64,000 nucleotides of DNA. Origin: JASHPR01 sp963833885 (lineage in GTDB: Bacteria > Actinomycetota > Actinomycetes > Streptosporangiales > Streptosporangiaceae). Both the position numbers and the translations under genes were made by a program. Below are positions 1 through 8,666 of the stretch, in pieces. The notes beneath the pieces were generated by a model. That model was not told where the DNA came from. It saw nothing but the letters and a program-made list of their open reading frames with translations, and made no database searches. Location: positions 62,001-126,000 of the forward strand of contig CAWHZU010000010.1 of NCBI GenBank assembly GCA_963833885.1, given 5' to 3'. The first letter of the stretch is position 1. Every line of letters begins with the position of its first letter.

Positions 1-1019
1 TCACCCACACGTCGGCCAAGCAGCTGGTCCCGGTCGCCAACAAGCCGGTGCTGTTCTACGGCCTCGAGGCGATCCGGGATGCGGGAATCACCGACGTCGG
101 GATCGTGGTGGGGGAGACCGAACCGGCGATCCGCGACGCGGTCGGTGACGGCGCCGCGTTCGGGCTGAACGTCGCCTACCTGCGCCAGGAGGCGCCGCGG
201 GGTCTTGCGCACGCGGTCCTGATCGCGCGCGACTTCCTCGGCGACGACGACTTCGTCATGTACCTCGGGGACAACTTCATCGTCGGCGGGATCACCGGGC
301 TGGTCGACGAGTTCCGGTCCGGCCGCCCGGACGCCCAGATCATGCTGACCAGCGTGCCGGACCCGCGCCAGTTCGGCGTCGCCGAGCTCGACACCGCTGG
401 CGAGGTCATCGGGCTCGAGGAGAAGCCCCGCGAGCCCAAGAGCGATCTGGCGCTGGTCGGCGTCTACATCTTCACGCCCGTGGTGCACGAGGCCGTGGCG
501 GAGCTCGAGCCCTCGTGGCGGGGCGAGCTGGAGATCACCGAGGCCATCCAGTGGCTGATCGACCACGGCCGGAAGGTCCGGTCGACGACGATCACCGGCT
601 ACTGGAAGGACACCGGCAACGTCGCGGACATGCTCGAGGTCAACCGGATGGTGCTGGAAGGGCTGGAACCGGCCTGCGGCGGCGAGGTCGACGCCGAGAC
701 CGAGCTGATCGGCCGGGTCGCGATCGGCATTGGTGCGCAGATCAGCGGGTGCCGCATAGTCGGGCCGGTCGTGATCGGGGCCGGGACGCGCGTGTCCGGG
801 TCTTACATCGGCCCGTTCACCTCGGTGGAGCGGGACTGCGTGATAGCTGACAGCGAGATCGAGTACTCCATCGTGCTGCGCGGCGCGTCCATCAAGGGTG
901 TCCGGCGCATCGAGGCGTCGCTCATCGGCCACGAGGTGGAGGTAACGCCGGCGCCGAGAGTCCCCAAGGCACACCGGCTGATTCTCGGAGATCACAGCAA
1001 GGTGCAGATAAGCTCGTGA
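1..1019 (+). CDS. rmlA: Glucose-1-phosphate thymidylyltransferase, long form (5' end outside window)
   Basis: This enzyme makes dTDP-glucose from dTTP and glucose 1-phosphate, the first step of dTDP-deoxysugar synthesis in the cytoplasm. The open frame runs in from the left edge and reads THTSAKQLVPVANKP, the sugar-nucleotidyltransferase core just after the (missing) GxGTRLxPLT signature, so only about 15-20 residues are lost. The YLGDNF, EEKP and GYWKDTG motifs are present. After about residue 215 a left-handed beta-helix with hexapeptide repeats follows, which marks the long RmlA/StrD-type form rather than the short allosteric RmlA. The stop overlaps the rmlB start by 4 bp, giving an rmlA-rmlB-rmlD operon. 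An internal GTG at 48 is not the real start. Confidence 0.93.
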   Translation, partial: THTSAKQLVPVANKPVLFYGLEAIRDAGITDVGIVVGETEPAIRDAVGDGAAFGLNVAYLRQEAPRGLAHAVLIARDFLGDDDFVMYLGDNFIVGGITGLVDEFRSGRPDAQIMLTSVPDPRQFGVAELDTAGEVIGLEEKPREPKSDLALVGVYIFTPVVHEAVAELEPSWRGELEITEAIQWLIDHGRKVRSTTITGYWKDTGNVADMLEVNRMVLEGLEPACGGEVDAETELIGRVAIGIGAQISGCRIVGPVVIGAGTRVSGSYIGPFTSVERDCVIADSEIEYSIVLRGASIKGVRRIEASLIGHEVEVTPAPRVPKAHRLILGDHSKVQISS

Positions 1020-1993
1020 GAATCCTCGTCACCGGCGGCGCCGGTTTCATTGGCTCGCACTACGTCCGCACGCTGCTCGGCGGCGGTTACCCCGGTTTCG
1101 GCGATGTGCAGGTCACCGTCTTCGACAAGCTGACCTATGCCGGAAACCTCGCCAACCTGGAGCCCGTAACGGATAGCCCCGGGTTCACCTTCGTGCGCGG
1201 AGACATCTGTGACGCCGGGCTGCTCGCCACCCTGGTACCCGGGCATGACATCGTGGTCAACTTCGCGGCGGAGACGCACGTCGACCGGTCGATTTCGGGC
1301 GCGGCCGACTTCGTCACCACGAACGTGGTGGGGACCCAGGTGCTGCTGCAGGCGTGCCTGGACGCCGGGGTGCCACGGGTCGTGCAGGTGTCCACGGACG
1401 AGGTGTACGGCAGCGTGGCGATGGGGTCGTGGGCGGAGGACGCGCGGCTGGAGCCGAACTCGCCGTATGCGGCCGCGAAGGCCGGCGGCGACCTCATCGC
1501 GCGGGCTTACGCGCGGACCCACGGGCTCGACGTCAGCATCACGCGCTGCTGCAACAACTACGGGCCCTACCAGTTCCCGGAGAAGCTCATCCCGCTGTTC
1601 ACCACGAACCTGCTGGACGGGAACAGGGTCCCGCTGTACGGGGACGGGCAGAACGTCCGCGGCTGGATCCACGTCGACGACCACTGCCGGGGCGTCCAGC
1701 TGGTCGTCGAGCAGGGCAAGCCCGGTTTCGTCTACCACATCAACGGCGACACGGAGCTGACCAACACCGAGCTGACCCGCGAGCTGCTGGAGATCTGCGG
1801 GGCCGGCTGGGACATGGTGACCCCGGTCGAGGACCGGAAGGGCCACGACCGCCGGTACTCGCTGGACGACTCGGTGCTCCGGGGCATGGGCTACGCGCCG
1901 CGGATCCCGTTTGCCGCGGGCCTGCGGGCCACCGTCGACTGGTACGCCGCCAACCGCGCGTGGTGGGAACCGCTGAAGCAGCGCACACAGTGA
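1016..1993 (+). CDS. rmlB: dTDP-glucose 4,6-dehydratase
   Basis: RmlB converts dTDP-glucose to dTDP-4-keto-6-deoxyglucose using bound NAD. The 325-residue product is normal length for this extended short-chain dehydrogenase. It opens with the Rossmann motif TGGAGFIGSHY, has the catalytic STDEVYG segment (Asp-Glu pair), YAAAKAG for the YxxxK dyad, and the substrate-loop motif RCCNNYGPYQFPEKLIP. The GTG start lies inside the rmlA stop (GTGA), so the two genes are translationally coupled. The stop overlaps the rmlD start in the same way. Confidence 0.96.
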   Translation: MRILVTGGAGFIGSHYVRTLLGGGYPGFGDVQVTVFDKLTYAGNLANLEPVTDSPGFTFVRGDICDAGLLATLVPGHDIVVNFAAETHVDRSISGAADFVTTNVVGTQVLLQACLDAGVPRVVQVSTDEVYGSVAMGSWAEDARLEPNSPYAAAKAGGDLIARAYARTHGLDVSITRCCNNYGPYQFPEKLIPLFTTNLLDGNRVPLYGDGQNVRGWIHVDDHCRGVQLVVEQGKPGFVYHINGDTELTNTELTRELLEICGAGWDMVTPVEDRKGHDRRYSLDDSVLRGMGYAPRIPFAAGLRATVDWYAANRAWWEPLKQRTQ

Positions 1994-2916
1994 CGGGGGA
2001 GCGAAGCGGGCACGGGAGCTGGGTGGGGGGCGGCGAACCGCGGCGGTGGCTCGTCACTGGGTCCGGGGGCATGCTCGGGTCCGATCTCGTCGCGGCCCTC
2101 GCGGGTGACGGCGCGGATGTGATCGGGCTGTCCCGCAAGGAACTCGACGTCACCGACGAGGTGGCTGTCGCCGCGGCGCTCGCCGACTGCCGGCCCGACG
2201 TGGTGGTTAACTGCGCGGCGTGGACCGCGGTCGACGACGCGGAGGCGCACGAGGACGAGGCGCTCGCGGTCAACGGCACCGGCGCGGCTCACGTGGCGGC
2301 GGCGATCGCGGCGGGAAGCGCAGCGCCGGGGTGCCGCCTGGTGCACCTGTCCACCGATTACGTGTTCGCCGGGGATGCCGCCGCGCCGTATGCGGAACAT
2401 GCCGTGCCCGGCCCGCGAACCGCGTACGGGCGCACCAAGCTGGCCGGGGAGCAGGCCGTGCGCGGGCTGCTGCCGCAGGCTGGCACCGTGGTGCGGACGG
2501 CCTGGCTGTACGGGGCGCACGGGCCCAACTTCGTCCGCACGATGATCAGGCTGGAGCGCGAGCGGCCCGCCGTCGACGTCGTGGCCGACCAGCACGGCCA
2601 GCCGACCTGGACGGCCGACGTCGCGCGGCAGGTGATCGCGCTGGCCGGGTCCGGCGCGCCGGCGGGCGTCTATCACGCGACGAGTTCGGGCGTGGCGACC
2701 TGGTTCGACCTGGCCCGCGAGGTGTTTATGCTGCTCGGCGCCGACCCGGACCGCGTGCGCGCCACCACAACGGACGCGTTCCCCCGCCCGGCGCCGCGGC
2801 CCGCCTACAGCGTGCTCGCCCACGACGCCTGGGCCTCGGCCGGTCTCCAGCCGATCGGCGACTGGCGGCTCTCGCTGCGGCGCGCCTTTCCCGCGCTCTC
2901 GCGGGAACTCCCGTAA
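1990..2916 (+). CDS. rmlD: dTDP-4-dehydrorhamnose reductase
   Basis: RmlD carries out the last step to dTDP-L-rhamnose, an NAD(P)H-dependent reduction of the 4-keto group. The 308-residue protein has a Rossmann start (TGSGGMLGSDL), the family segment NCAAWTAVDDAE, STDYVFAG and YGRTKLAGE (YxxxK). I chose the GTG at 1990 because it overlaps the rmlB stop as GTGA. It leaves a polar, glycine-rich leader of about 18 residues, and an in-frame GTG at 2023 is the alternative. The C-terminus is arginine- and alanine-rich, and the stop codon merges into a tandem repeat. Confidence 0.94.
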   Translation: MTGERSGHGSWVGGGEPRRWLVTGSGGMLGSDLVAALAGDGADVIGLSRKELDVTDEVAVAAALADCRPDVVVNCAAWTAVDDAEAHEDEALAVNGTGAAHVAAAIAAGSAAPGCRLVHLSTDYVFAGDAAAPYAEHAVPGPRTAYGRTKLAGEQAVRGLLPQAGTVVRTAWLYGAHGPNFVRTMIRLERERPAVDVVADQHGQPTWTADVARQVIALAGSGAPAGVYHATSSGVATWFDLAREVFMLLGADPDRVRATTTDAFPRPAPRPAYSVLAHDAWASAGLQPIGDWRLSLRRAFPALSRELP

Positions 2917-2972
2917 CCCTTCCCGAAGCCCTCGCAAACCCTTCCCGAAGCCCGCGGAACCCTTCCCGAAGC
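2915..2972 (+). repeat. Three tandem copies of a 15-nt motif after rmlD
   Basis: AACCCTTCCCGAAGC occurs at 2915-2929, 2937-2951 and 2958-2972, a period of 21-22 bp with variable 6-7 nt linkers. The first copy overlaps the rmlD stop codon. The function is unknown. It lies in the rmlD 3' untranslated region before a convergent gene. Confidence 0.85.
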
Positions 2973-2986
2973 ACCCGGAACCAAAA

Positions 2987-3054
2987 ATGATCTTGATGGT
3001 GGGAAGTTTGCCGTTGCTGTTACAACAGCGTGGGACCCTCCACGCTGTTCGGCG
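2987..3054 (+). repeat. Interspersed 68-bp repeat, copy A
   Basis: This segment, starting ATGATCTTG and ending CTGTTCGGCG, matches the reverse complement of 55817-55884 at roughly four of five positions without gaps. Both copies are intergenic. Copy A lies between convergent rmlD and rmlC and contains a perfect hairpin at 3024-3049. It may be a REP- or MITE-like element or a conserved RNA structure. Confidence 0.75.
3024..3049. terminator. Hairpin between convergent rmlD and rmlC
   Basis: AACAGCGTGG (3024-3033) is a perfect inverted repeat of CCACGCTGTT (3040-3049) around a 6-nt loop. The position between convergent genes suits a bidirectional terminator. There is no T-run, and the sequence is part of the interspersed repeat, so the role is inferred. 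Confidence 0.5.
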
Positions 3055-3060
3055 ATGGGA

Positions 3061-3654
3061 TCAGGCGCGCAGCTTTGCCTGGTAGGCCTGGCATTCGGCG
3101 TAGTCGGGGAGGAGGCCGGCCGTCTGCGCCTCGGCCAGCGTGGGGGCGGCGGCGTCCTTGTCGGACAGGACCTTGTCCAGGTCGTCGGGCCAGGCGATGC
3201 CGATGGCGGGGTCCAGCGGGTGCACGCCGTGCTCGCGGGACGGCGCGTACGGGGTGGAGCACAGGTAGAGCACCGTGGCCTGATCACTCAGCGCGACGAA
3301 CCCGTGGCCGAGCCCCTCGCCGAGGTACAGTGCGTGCCTGTTCTCGTCGTCGAGCCGCACCGCCTGCCAGCGGCCGAAGCCGGGGGAGCCGACCCTGAGG
3401 TCGACGGCGACATCCATGATCGCTCCGCTGGCGCACGTGACGTACTTCGCCTGGCCGGGCGGGACGTCGGAGAAATGAATACCGCGGACGACCCCGCGCC
3501 CGGACACCGAGCAATTGGCCTGGGCCAGGTCCATGCGGTGCCCGATGTCCTCGCGGAACTCGGCCTCCCGGAACCACTCGAGGAAGCTGCCCCGCCGGTC
3601 GCCGTGGATCTGCGGGGCGAACAGCCAGGCGCCATCGACGTCGAGAGCCTTCAT
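3061..3654 (-). CDS. rmlC: dTDP-4-dehydrorhamnose 3,5-epimerase
   Basis: RmlC epimerises C3 and C5 of dTDP-4-keto-6-deoxyglucose before reduction by RmlD. The cupin-fold product is 197 residues, slightly longer than the classic 180-185. The signature segments are present: DRRGSFLEWFRE, the catalytic histidine in RGVVRGIHF, GEGLGHGFVAL, and the tyrosine region VLYLCSTPYAP. It is transcribed toward rmlABD rather than with it. ATG 3654 has a TACCTT hexamer ending 6 nt upstream and no Shine-Dalgarno, so a leaderless mRNA is likely. Confidence 0.95.
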   Translation of the reverse strand: MKALDVDGAWLFAPQIHGDRRGSFLEWFREAEFREDIGHRMDLAQANCSVSGRGVVRGIHFSDVPPGQAKYVTCASGAIMDVAVDLRVGSPGFGRWQAVRLDDENRHALYLGEGLGHGFVALSDQATVLYLCSTPYAPSREHGVHPLDPAIGIAWPDDLDKVLSDKDAAAPTLAEAQTAGLLPDYAECQAYQAKLRA

Positions 3655-3660
3655 GGGGTC

Positions 3661-3666
3661 AAGGTA
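3661..3666 (-). promoter_or_regulatory. -10 hexamer of rmlC (leaderless)
   Basis: TACCTT on the minus strand, then GACCCC, then the ATG. The 6-nt gap puts the expected transcription start at or next to the start codon. No clear -35 is visible. Confidence 0.5.
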
Positions 3667-3711
3667 CCGTCACGTGGCCGCAGCGCGAGGGCGGAGCGCG
3701 GGCAGAGTGCG

Positions 3712-3786
3712 GCGCGCGCAGTCGCGGCGGCGAGGGTGGCCCGGGCGCGCGCGCAGTCGCGGCGGCGAGGGTGGCGCGGGCGCGCG
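3712..3786. repeat. Two tandem copies of a 35-bp GC-rich unit
   Basis: The block around GTCGCGGCGGCGAGGGTGGC recurs at a 35-bp period (3721 and 3756) with one mismatch, flanked by GCGCGC runs. It lies between the divergent rmlC and the membrane protein gene at 3855. Confidence 0.8.
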
Positions 3787-3818
3787 CGTTCACCAAACCA
3801 GTTCGGCGGAAGGCAGCG

Positions 3819-3848
3819 TTGACGTCAAAGTAAGTATGCGCCTACTAT
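3819..3848 (+). promoter_or_regulatory. Promoter of the 3855 membrane protein-TetR operon
   Basis: TTGACG (3819-3824), an 18-bp spacer and TACTAT (3843-3848), with the ATG 6 nt after the -10, so the mRNA should be leaderless. The -35 lies in a perfect 10-bp palindrome TTGACGTCAA (3819-3828). An AGTA/TACT pair flanks the spacer end. Both could be operator elements for the TetR encoded downstream. Confidence 0.65.
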
Positions 3849-3854
3849 CAAAGC

Positions 3855-4237
3855 ATGCTCGCAACCGCAGACACCCCCCGTTCCGCCCACCTCGCCATTG
3901 CTGCGCCGCGGCGCTTTCCGGTGGCTCTGGCCATCGCCGCCAGCGTCGGTGTGTTCACCACCTCGCTGCGCGCACTGCCTGCCGTCGTCCTGTTCCCGGT
4001 CGCGGCGGTCTGGCTGGCCGCGTTCGCCGTCGGCGCGCTCGCGCCCAGGACGGGCCCGCTGATCCTTACCGTGCTCGCCGCCCTGACCAAGACCGCAACC
4101 GCCGTCATGATCGTCTGGGCGGTCACCCACCCGCACTCGCCGATCGGTCCGCACGGCGCGGTCGACTGGCTTCCGCTCGGCATGCTCAACGCGGCCACCG
4201 GCCTGTGGCTGCTCGCGGTGATCCGGCACCGCGCCCG

Positions 4238-4241
<4 letters not shown>
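3855..4241 (+). CDS. Small integral membrane protein of unknown function
   Basis: This 128-residue protein has four likely hydrophobic helices (about residues 20-37, 42-60, 66-88 and 108-122) and a short basic C-terminus (RHRAR). I recognise no enzymatic motif. It starts at an ATG directly behind a good promoter and its stop overlaps the GTG of the TetR gene (GTGA), so the two are co-transcribed. Small membrane proteins next to TetR regulators are often under that regulator's control, but no transported substrate can be inferred. Confidence 0.75.
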
Positions 4242-4934
<693 letters not shown>

Positions 4935-4942
<8 letters not shown>

Positions 4943-6770
4943 ACGGCAGCAGCCGGACCGGGATCTCGGCGTACCGGGAACGCAAGTACTCGCCGAGGCC
5001 CTTGGCCTGCGGGTCGGGGCGGGTCGACGCGGCCACACCAAGGCCGAGCAGGCCGACCACGACGAAGTTCAGCGCGCGCAGGTTCGGCAGCTCGTACCGG
5101 CGCACCTCCAGGTCGGCCGCCTCGGGCAGCAGTTCCTTGAACCGCACGACGTCGAGATGGTCGCGCAGCCAGCCGTACGCTTCCGGCCGCCTGGCCCAGA
5201 GGCCGACGTTCGCGTTGCCGCCCTTGTCGCCGGACCGTGCCCCGCAGACCAGGCCGAGCGGGGCCAGGCGGGTGGGGATGTCGGTGCCGTCCGGGTCGGT
5301 CGGCCCCCGGTGCGGCGCTGGCCCGGCTGGATTGGCCGGCGCCCGGTCCGGCGCTGGTTCGGCGGGGGCGGCGCGCTCGCGGCCTGGGGCGACGGCGTGA
5401 GCGGCCGGCGGCGGGATCGTCAGGCGGCTGCCGTCGGGCAGCACGACCACGTGCTCAACCACGGTGGCCGGCACGAACGTCGGCCAGTACACGCCGTACG
5501 CGGTCTCCTGCGTCGGCGGGGTCGTGGTGTGGAACCCGGCGTAGGAGGCCAGCGCTAGCTCGATCGCGGCACCCGAGAACGACCGGCCGACCTTGGCCGG
5601 GTCCTGATCGGCGACCGTGATCCGCAACTGCGCCGTGGCCTGCTCGTTGGTTGGCGCGTCGGGCCGGTCCGAGCGGATCAGCCGCACGTCGGCCTCACCG
5701 AACCGCTGCTTGCCGCCCAGCAGGTCGAACAGCATGGCCTCCGCCCTGGCCGCCTTCTCCTCGATGTCCAGGCCGGTCAGCACCATCGTCATCGTGTTGC
5801 GGTACCCGCCGAGGTAATTCAGCGCGACCTTGAGGTCGGCCGGCGGCGGGCTGCCGCGGGTGCCGCTGATCCGCACCCGGTCGGGCCCATCGGCGTCCAG
5901 CTGGATCGTGTCGAAGTGCGCGACCACGTCGGGGTTGGCGTACCCGGGCCCGGCGATCTCGTACAGCAGCTGGGCGGTGACCGTACCCACCGACACCAGG
6001 CCCCCGGTTCCCGGGTGCTTGGTGATCACGCTGCTGCCGTCGGGCCCTACTTCGGCGATGGGGAACCCCGGATAGCGCAGGTCAGGCAGCTCGTCGGGGA
6101 ACGGGTAGTTGCCGCCGGTGGCCTGCGGGCCGCACTCGATCACGTGCCCGGCCACCACGGCTCCGGCGAGAGCGTCCAGGTCTTCCGGGCCCCAGCCGTG
6201 CCAGGCCGCGGCCGGCCCGACGACCAGCGCGGCGTCGGTGACCCGCGGGCAGACGACGACGTCCGCTCCGGCCCGCAGTGCTGCCGCAATCCCCCAGCCG
6301 CCGAGGTAGGCGTTCGCGGTGACCGGTGTGACACCCGCCTTGGCCAGCGGCTCGCCGGTGTCGGCGTGCGCCAGTTCGTGACCAGCCTCGGTGAGCTCGC
6401 CGAGCCGGCCGAGCAGGTCGTCGCCCTCCACGTGGGCGATCTTCGGCGCCAGGCCGAGCCGCGCGGCGATCTCCCGCAGCCGGTCAGCGAGCCCGGCCGG
6501 GTTCAGGCCGCCCGCGTTGACCACGATCGTGATGCCACGGTCCAGGCAGGAGCCGATGACCTGCTCGAACTGACCGAGAAAGGTCCGGGCGTAGCCGCCG
6601 CCGGGATCCTTCTGCCTGGCCTTCCACAGGATCAGCATCGTGAGCTCGGCCAGGTAGTCGCCGGTGAGGACGTCGATCGGCCCACCGTCGACCATCTCCC
6701 GCGCCGCCGCAGCCCGGTCGCCGTAGAAACCGGAGCAGTTGGCGATCCGCACTGGACGTCGCTGCGTCAT
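4935..6770 (-). CDS. Acyclic terpene utilisation AtuA family protein (DUF1446)
   Basis: The 611-residue product matches the AtuA/DUF1446 family: N-terminal RIANCSGFYGDRAAAARE, TGDYLAELTMLIL, the glycine-rich VNAGGLNPAGLADRLRE, then VVCPRVTDAALVVGP. A C-terminal AtuA-like domain of about 105 residues (from LAPLGLVCGARSGDKGGNAN to the end) is fused on, joined by an Ala/Pro/Arg linker. AtuA was named in Pseudomonas citronellol catabolism, but the biochemical role is unclear, and similar proteins occur in many acyl-CoA pathways. No atuB-H-like partners are adjacent. It is convergent with the TetR gene and overlaps its end. Confidence 0.85.
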
Positions 6771-6789
6771 CTTGAACGTCGTGTCGTCG

Positions 6790-7137
6790 TCAGTTCAGCA
6801 TGCGCTGCCAGCCGTGCGGGACACGGCCGGTGGGTCCCGGAACGGGCTGGTCGAGCGGATGGTGCTCGGGCGGGGCTAGGTCGGGGCCGTCGTAGGTTTC
6901 TTCGGTCTGGTAGCTCCAGAACCAGTCCTCGCCGGGCTCGAAGCTGCGGATGAACGGATGTCCCGTGGCCTTCGCGTGCGCGGTCGCGTGCTGCGAGGGC
7001 GAGGTGTCGCAGCATCCGATGTGCCCGCACTGCGCGCACCGGCGCAGGTGCAGCCACCACCCCCTGGCCGCCTCGCATTCCATGCAGCCGGTCCCGCTCG
7101 GCGCGACGGCTGGGTCGATTCCCGGCACCTCGGTCAT
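6790..7137 (-). CDS. UBP-type zinc-finger protein
   Basis: The 115-residue protein is essentially one UBP-type zinc finger, the fold that in eukaryotic deubiquitinases binds the free C-terminus of ubiquitin. Likely zinc ligands are C18/C21, C34/C37, C42 or C43, H50, H54 and H60 (CMEC, CAQCGHIGCC, HATAHAKATGH), followed by SFEPGEDWFWSY. Its ATG overlaps the kinase stop by one base (TAATG), so it is the third gene of the redox-signalling operon. Bacterial members lack a known partner. A role in sensing or scaffolding for the kinase/flavoprotein pair is inference. Confidence 0.88.
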   Translation of the reverse strand: MTEVPGIDPAVAPSGTGCMECEAARGWWLHLRRCAQCGHIGCCDTSPSQHATAHAKATGHPFIRSFEPGEDWFWSYQTEETYDGPDLAPPEHHPLDQPVPGPTGRVPHGWQRMLN

Positions 7138-8666
7138 TAGGCCTCCTTGGGTGGCGTTACGGAGCCAGGCTGGAGGGCGACGTCTCGTTCCGGCCCGATA
7201 TCAGGGTCGGGCTCGGTCAGCGGGAGTCGGACCTCGAACCGGGTGTCACCGGGAACCGACTCTACGTGCAGATCGCCGTGGTGCTTGTTGACCACGATCC
7301 GCCAGGAGATGTCGAGCCCGAGCCCGGTGCCCTCGCCTACCGGCTTGGTGGTGAAGAACGGCTCGAAGATCCGGTTGCGGATCTCCTCGGGCACGCCCGG
7401 GCCGGTGTCGCCGAACTCGATGACCGCCTGGTTTCGGTCCCGGTCCCAGCTGGTGCGCACGGTGAGCGTGCCGGTTCCCTTCATCGCCGACACCGCGTTG
7501 TCGATCAGGTTCGTCCACACCTGGTTGAGCTCGCCCGCGTAGGCCGGGATCGGGGGCAGCGACGTGTCGTAGTCCTTGACCACCGTGACCTCCGGCGGGA
7601 TCTTGCCGCCGAGCATCATCAGCGTGCTGTCCAGGAGTTCGTGCACGTTCACGTCCTGGTGCGGGGCACGGTCCAGCTGGGAGTACTGCTTGGCCGCACC
7701 GACGAGGGTCGAGACCCGCGTGGTGGAGTCCTCGATCTCGTTCATCAGCAGCTCGGTCTCGACCGTGTAGCCGAGCCAGCGCAGCGCGCTGTCGAGCGTC
7801 GCCTCGTCGACGGTCGCAGCGACGGTCTCCAGCCAGGCGGTGTCCAGGCCGGCCTGGACGAAGATCGGGGCCAGGTCCCAGCCGTTCGTGACGTCGTGGT
7901 CGTCGAGCCAGTCGGTGATCGCGTCCTCGCGGTCGGACGCCTCCAGCGGCGTCAGCACCGGCGCCTTCGCGACCAGCTCGACCGCGCGCTCCTGGACCTG
8001 GACCAGGGTTTGCATGGTTTCCAGGTTGAACTTGCCGCCCGCGAGCATGCCGAGCTTGTGCCGCATCCCGGCGACCCGCTCGCGCAGCGCCGCCGTGGCC
8101 CGCACCGCGGCCGCGGCCGGGTTGTTGAGCTCGTGCGTCAGGCCCGCGGACAGCGAGCCGAGCGCGAGCAGCCGCTCCCGCTGGCCGATCGCGTCCTGCG
8201 TCCTGCGCTGTCCGAAGAACAGCCCCTCGAGCAGGTGCACGGCCATCGGGAACCACTCGTGCATCAGCTTCGCGAAGTCCGCGGCGTCCAGCACGAAGAA
8301 CTTCGACGGCTCGGACACCCGGACCGAGTTGTTGTAGACGTGCGGGAGCTGGTCGATGTAGGCGTTGAAGGCCCCGATGTAGGCGCCGCGGGCGGACGTG
8401 CGGTTGGTCTCGACGTCGTCGCTGCCGACCCGCCGGTACATCACGACCGTGCCCTCGATCAGCACGTAAAAGCAGGTCGCGGGGTCACCCTCGGCGTAGA
8501 CCGGTCCGGGCTGGATCAGCTCGACGTGCCCGTGGCTGCACAGCCAGGCCAGCTGCTCGTCGGTCAGCTTCTCGAAGAGGAACAGCGTGCGCAGCTCCTC
8601 GGGGCTGCACGTCATCTCCTCGCCGTGGACGCTGCATGCCAGTTCCTGCTGGGTTTGTTCGCTCAC
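7137..8666 (-). CDS. Soluble sensor histidine kinase with cyclic-nucleotide-binding-type domain
   Basis: 509 residues with no membrane segment. Residues ~25-150 form a cNMP-binding (Crp/EAL-kinase-like) beta-roll (LFLFEKLTDEQLAWL, EGDPATCFYVLIEGTVVMY). A DHp domain follows with the H-box LGSLSAGLTHELNNP (His near 178), then a HATPase with the N-box NLIDNAVSAM, DTGPGVPEE and the G-box GEGTGLGLDISWRI. The GTG start overlaps the stop of the upstream REC-flavoprotein gene (GTGA), so that protein is the obvious phosphotransfer partner. An ORF in the same frame extends further upstream but lies inside the neighbour and is not real. Confidence 0.92.
   Translation of the reverse strand: MSEQTQQELACSVHGEEMTCSPEELRTLFLFEKLTDEQLAWLCSHGHVELIQPGPVYAEGDPATCFYVLIEGTVVMYRRVGSDDVETNRTSARGAYIGAFNAYIDQLPHVYNNSVRVSEPSKFFVLDAADFAKLMHEWFPMAVHLLEGLFFGQRRTQDAIGQRERLLALGSLSAGLTHELNNPAAAAVRATAALRERVAGMRHKLGMLAGGKFNLETMQTLVQVQERAVELVAKAPVLTPLEASDREDAITDWLDDHDVTNGWDLAPIFVQAGLDTAWLETVAATVDEATLDSALRWLGYTVETELLMNEIEDSTTRVSTLVGAAKQYSQLDRAPHQDVNVHELLDSTLMMLGGKIPPEVTVVKDYDTSLPPIPAYAGELNQVWTNLIDNAVSAMKGTGTLTVRTSWDRDRNQAVIEFGDTGPGVPEEIRNRIFEPFFTTKPVGEGTGLGLDISWRIVVNKHHGDLHVESVPGDTRFEVRLPLTEPDPDIGPERDVALQPGSVTPPKEA

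Noticed and set aside
1354..1989. Upstream part of a long plus-strand ORF in the rmlD frame
   Set aside because: It lies fully inside rmlB in another frame and is Arg/Pro-rich. The real rmlD begins at GTG 1990, overlapping the rmlB stop.
1..3654. Antibiotic deoxysugar gene cluster
   Set aside because: The long RmlA resembles StrD, but all four genes make dTDP-L-rhamnose and no glycosyltransferase or polyketide gene follows.
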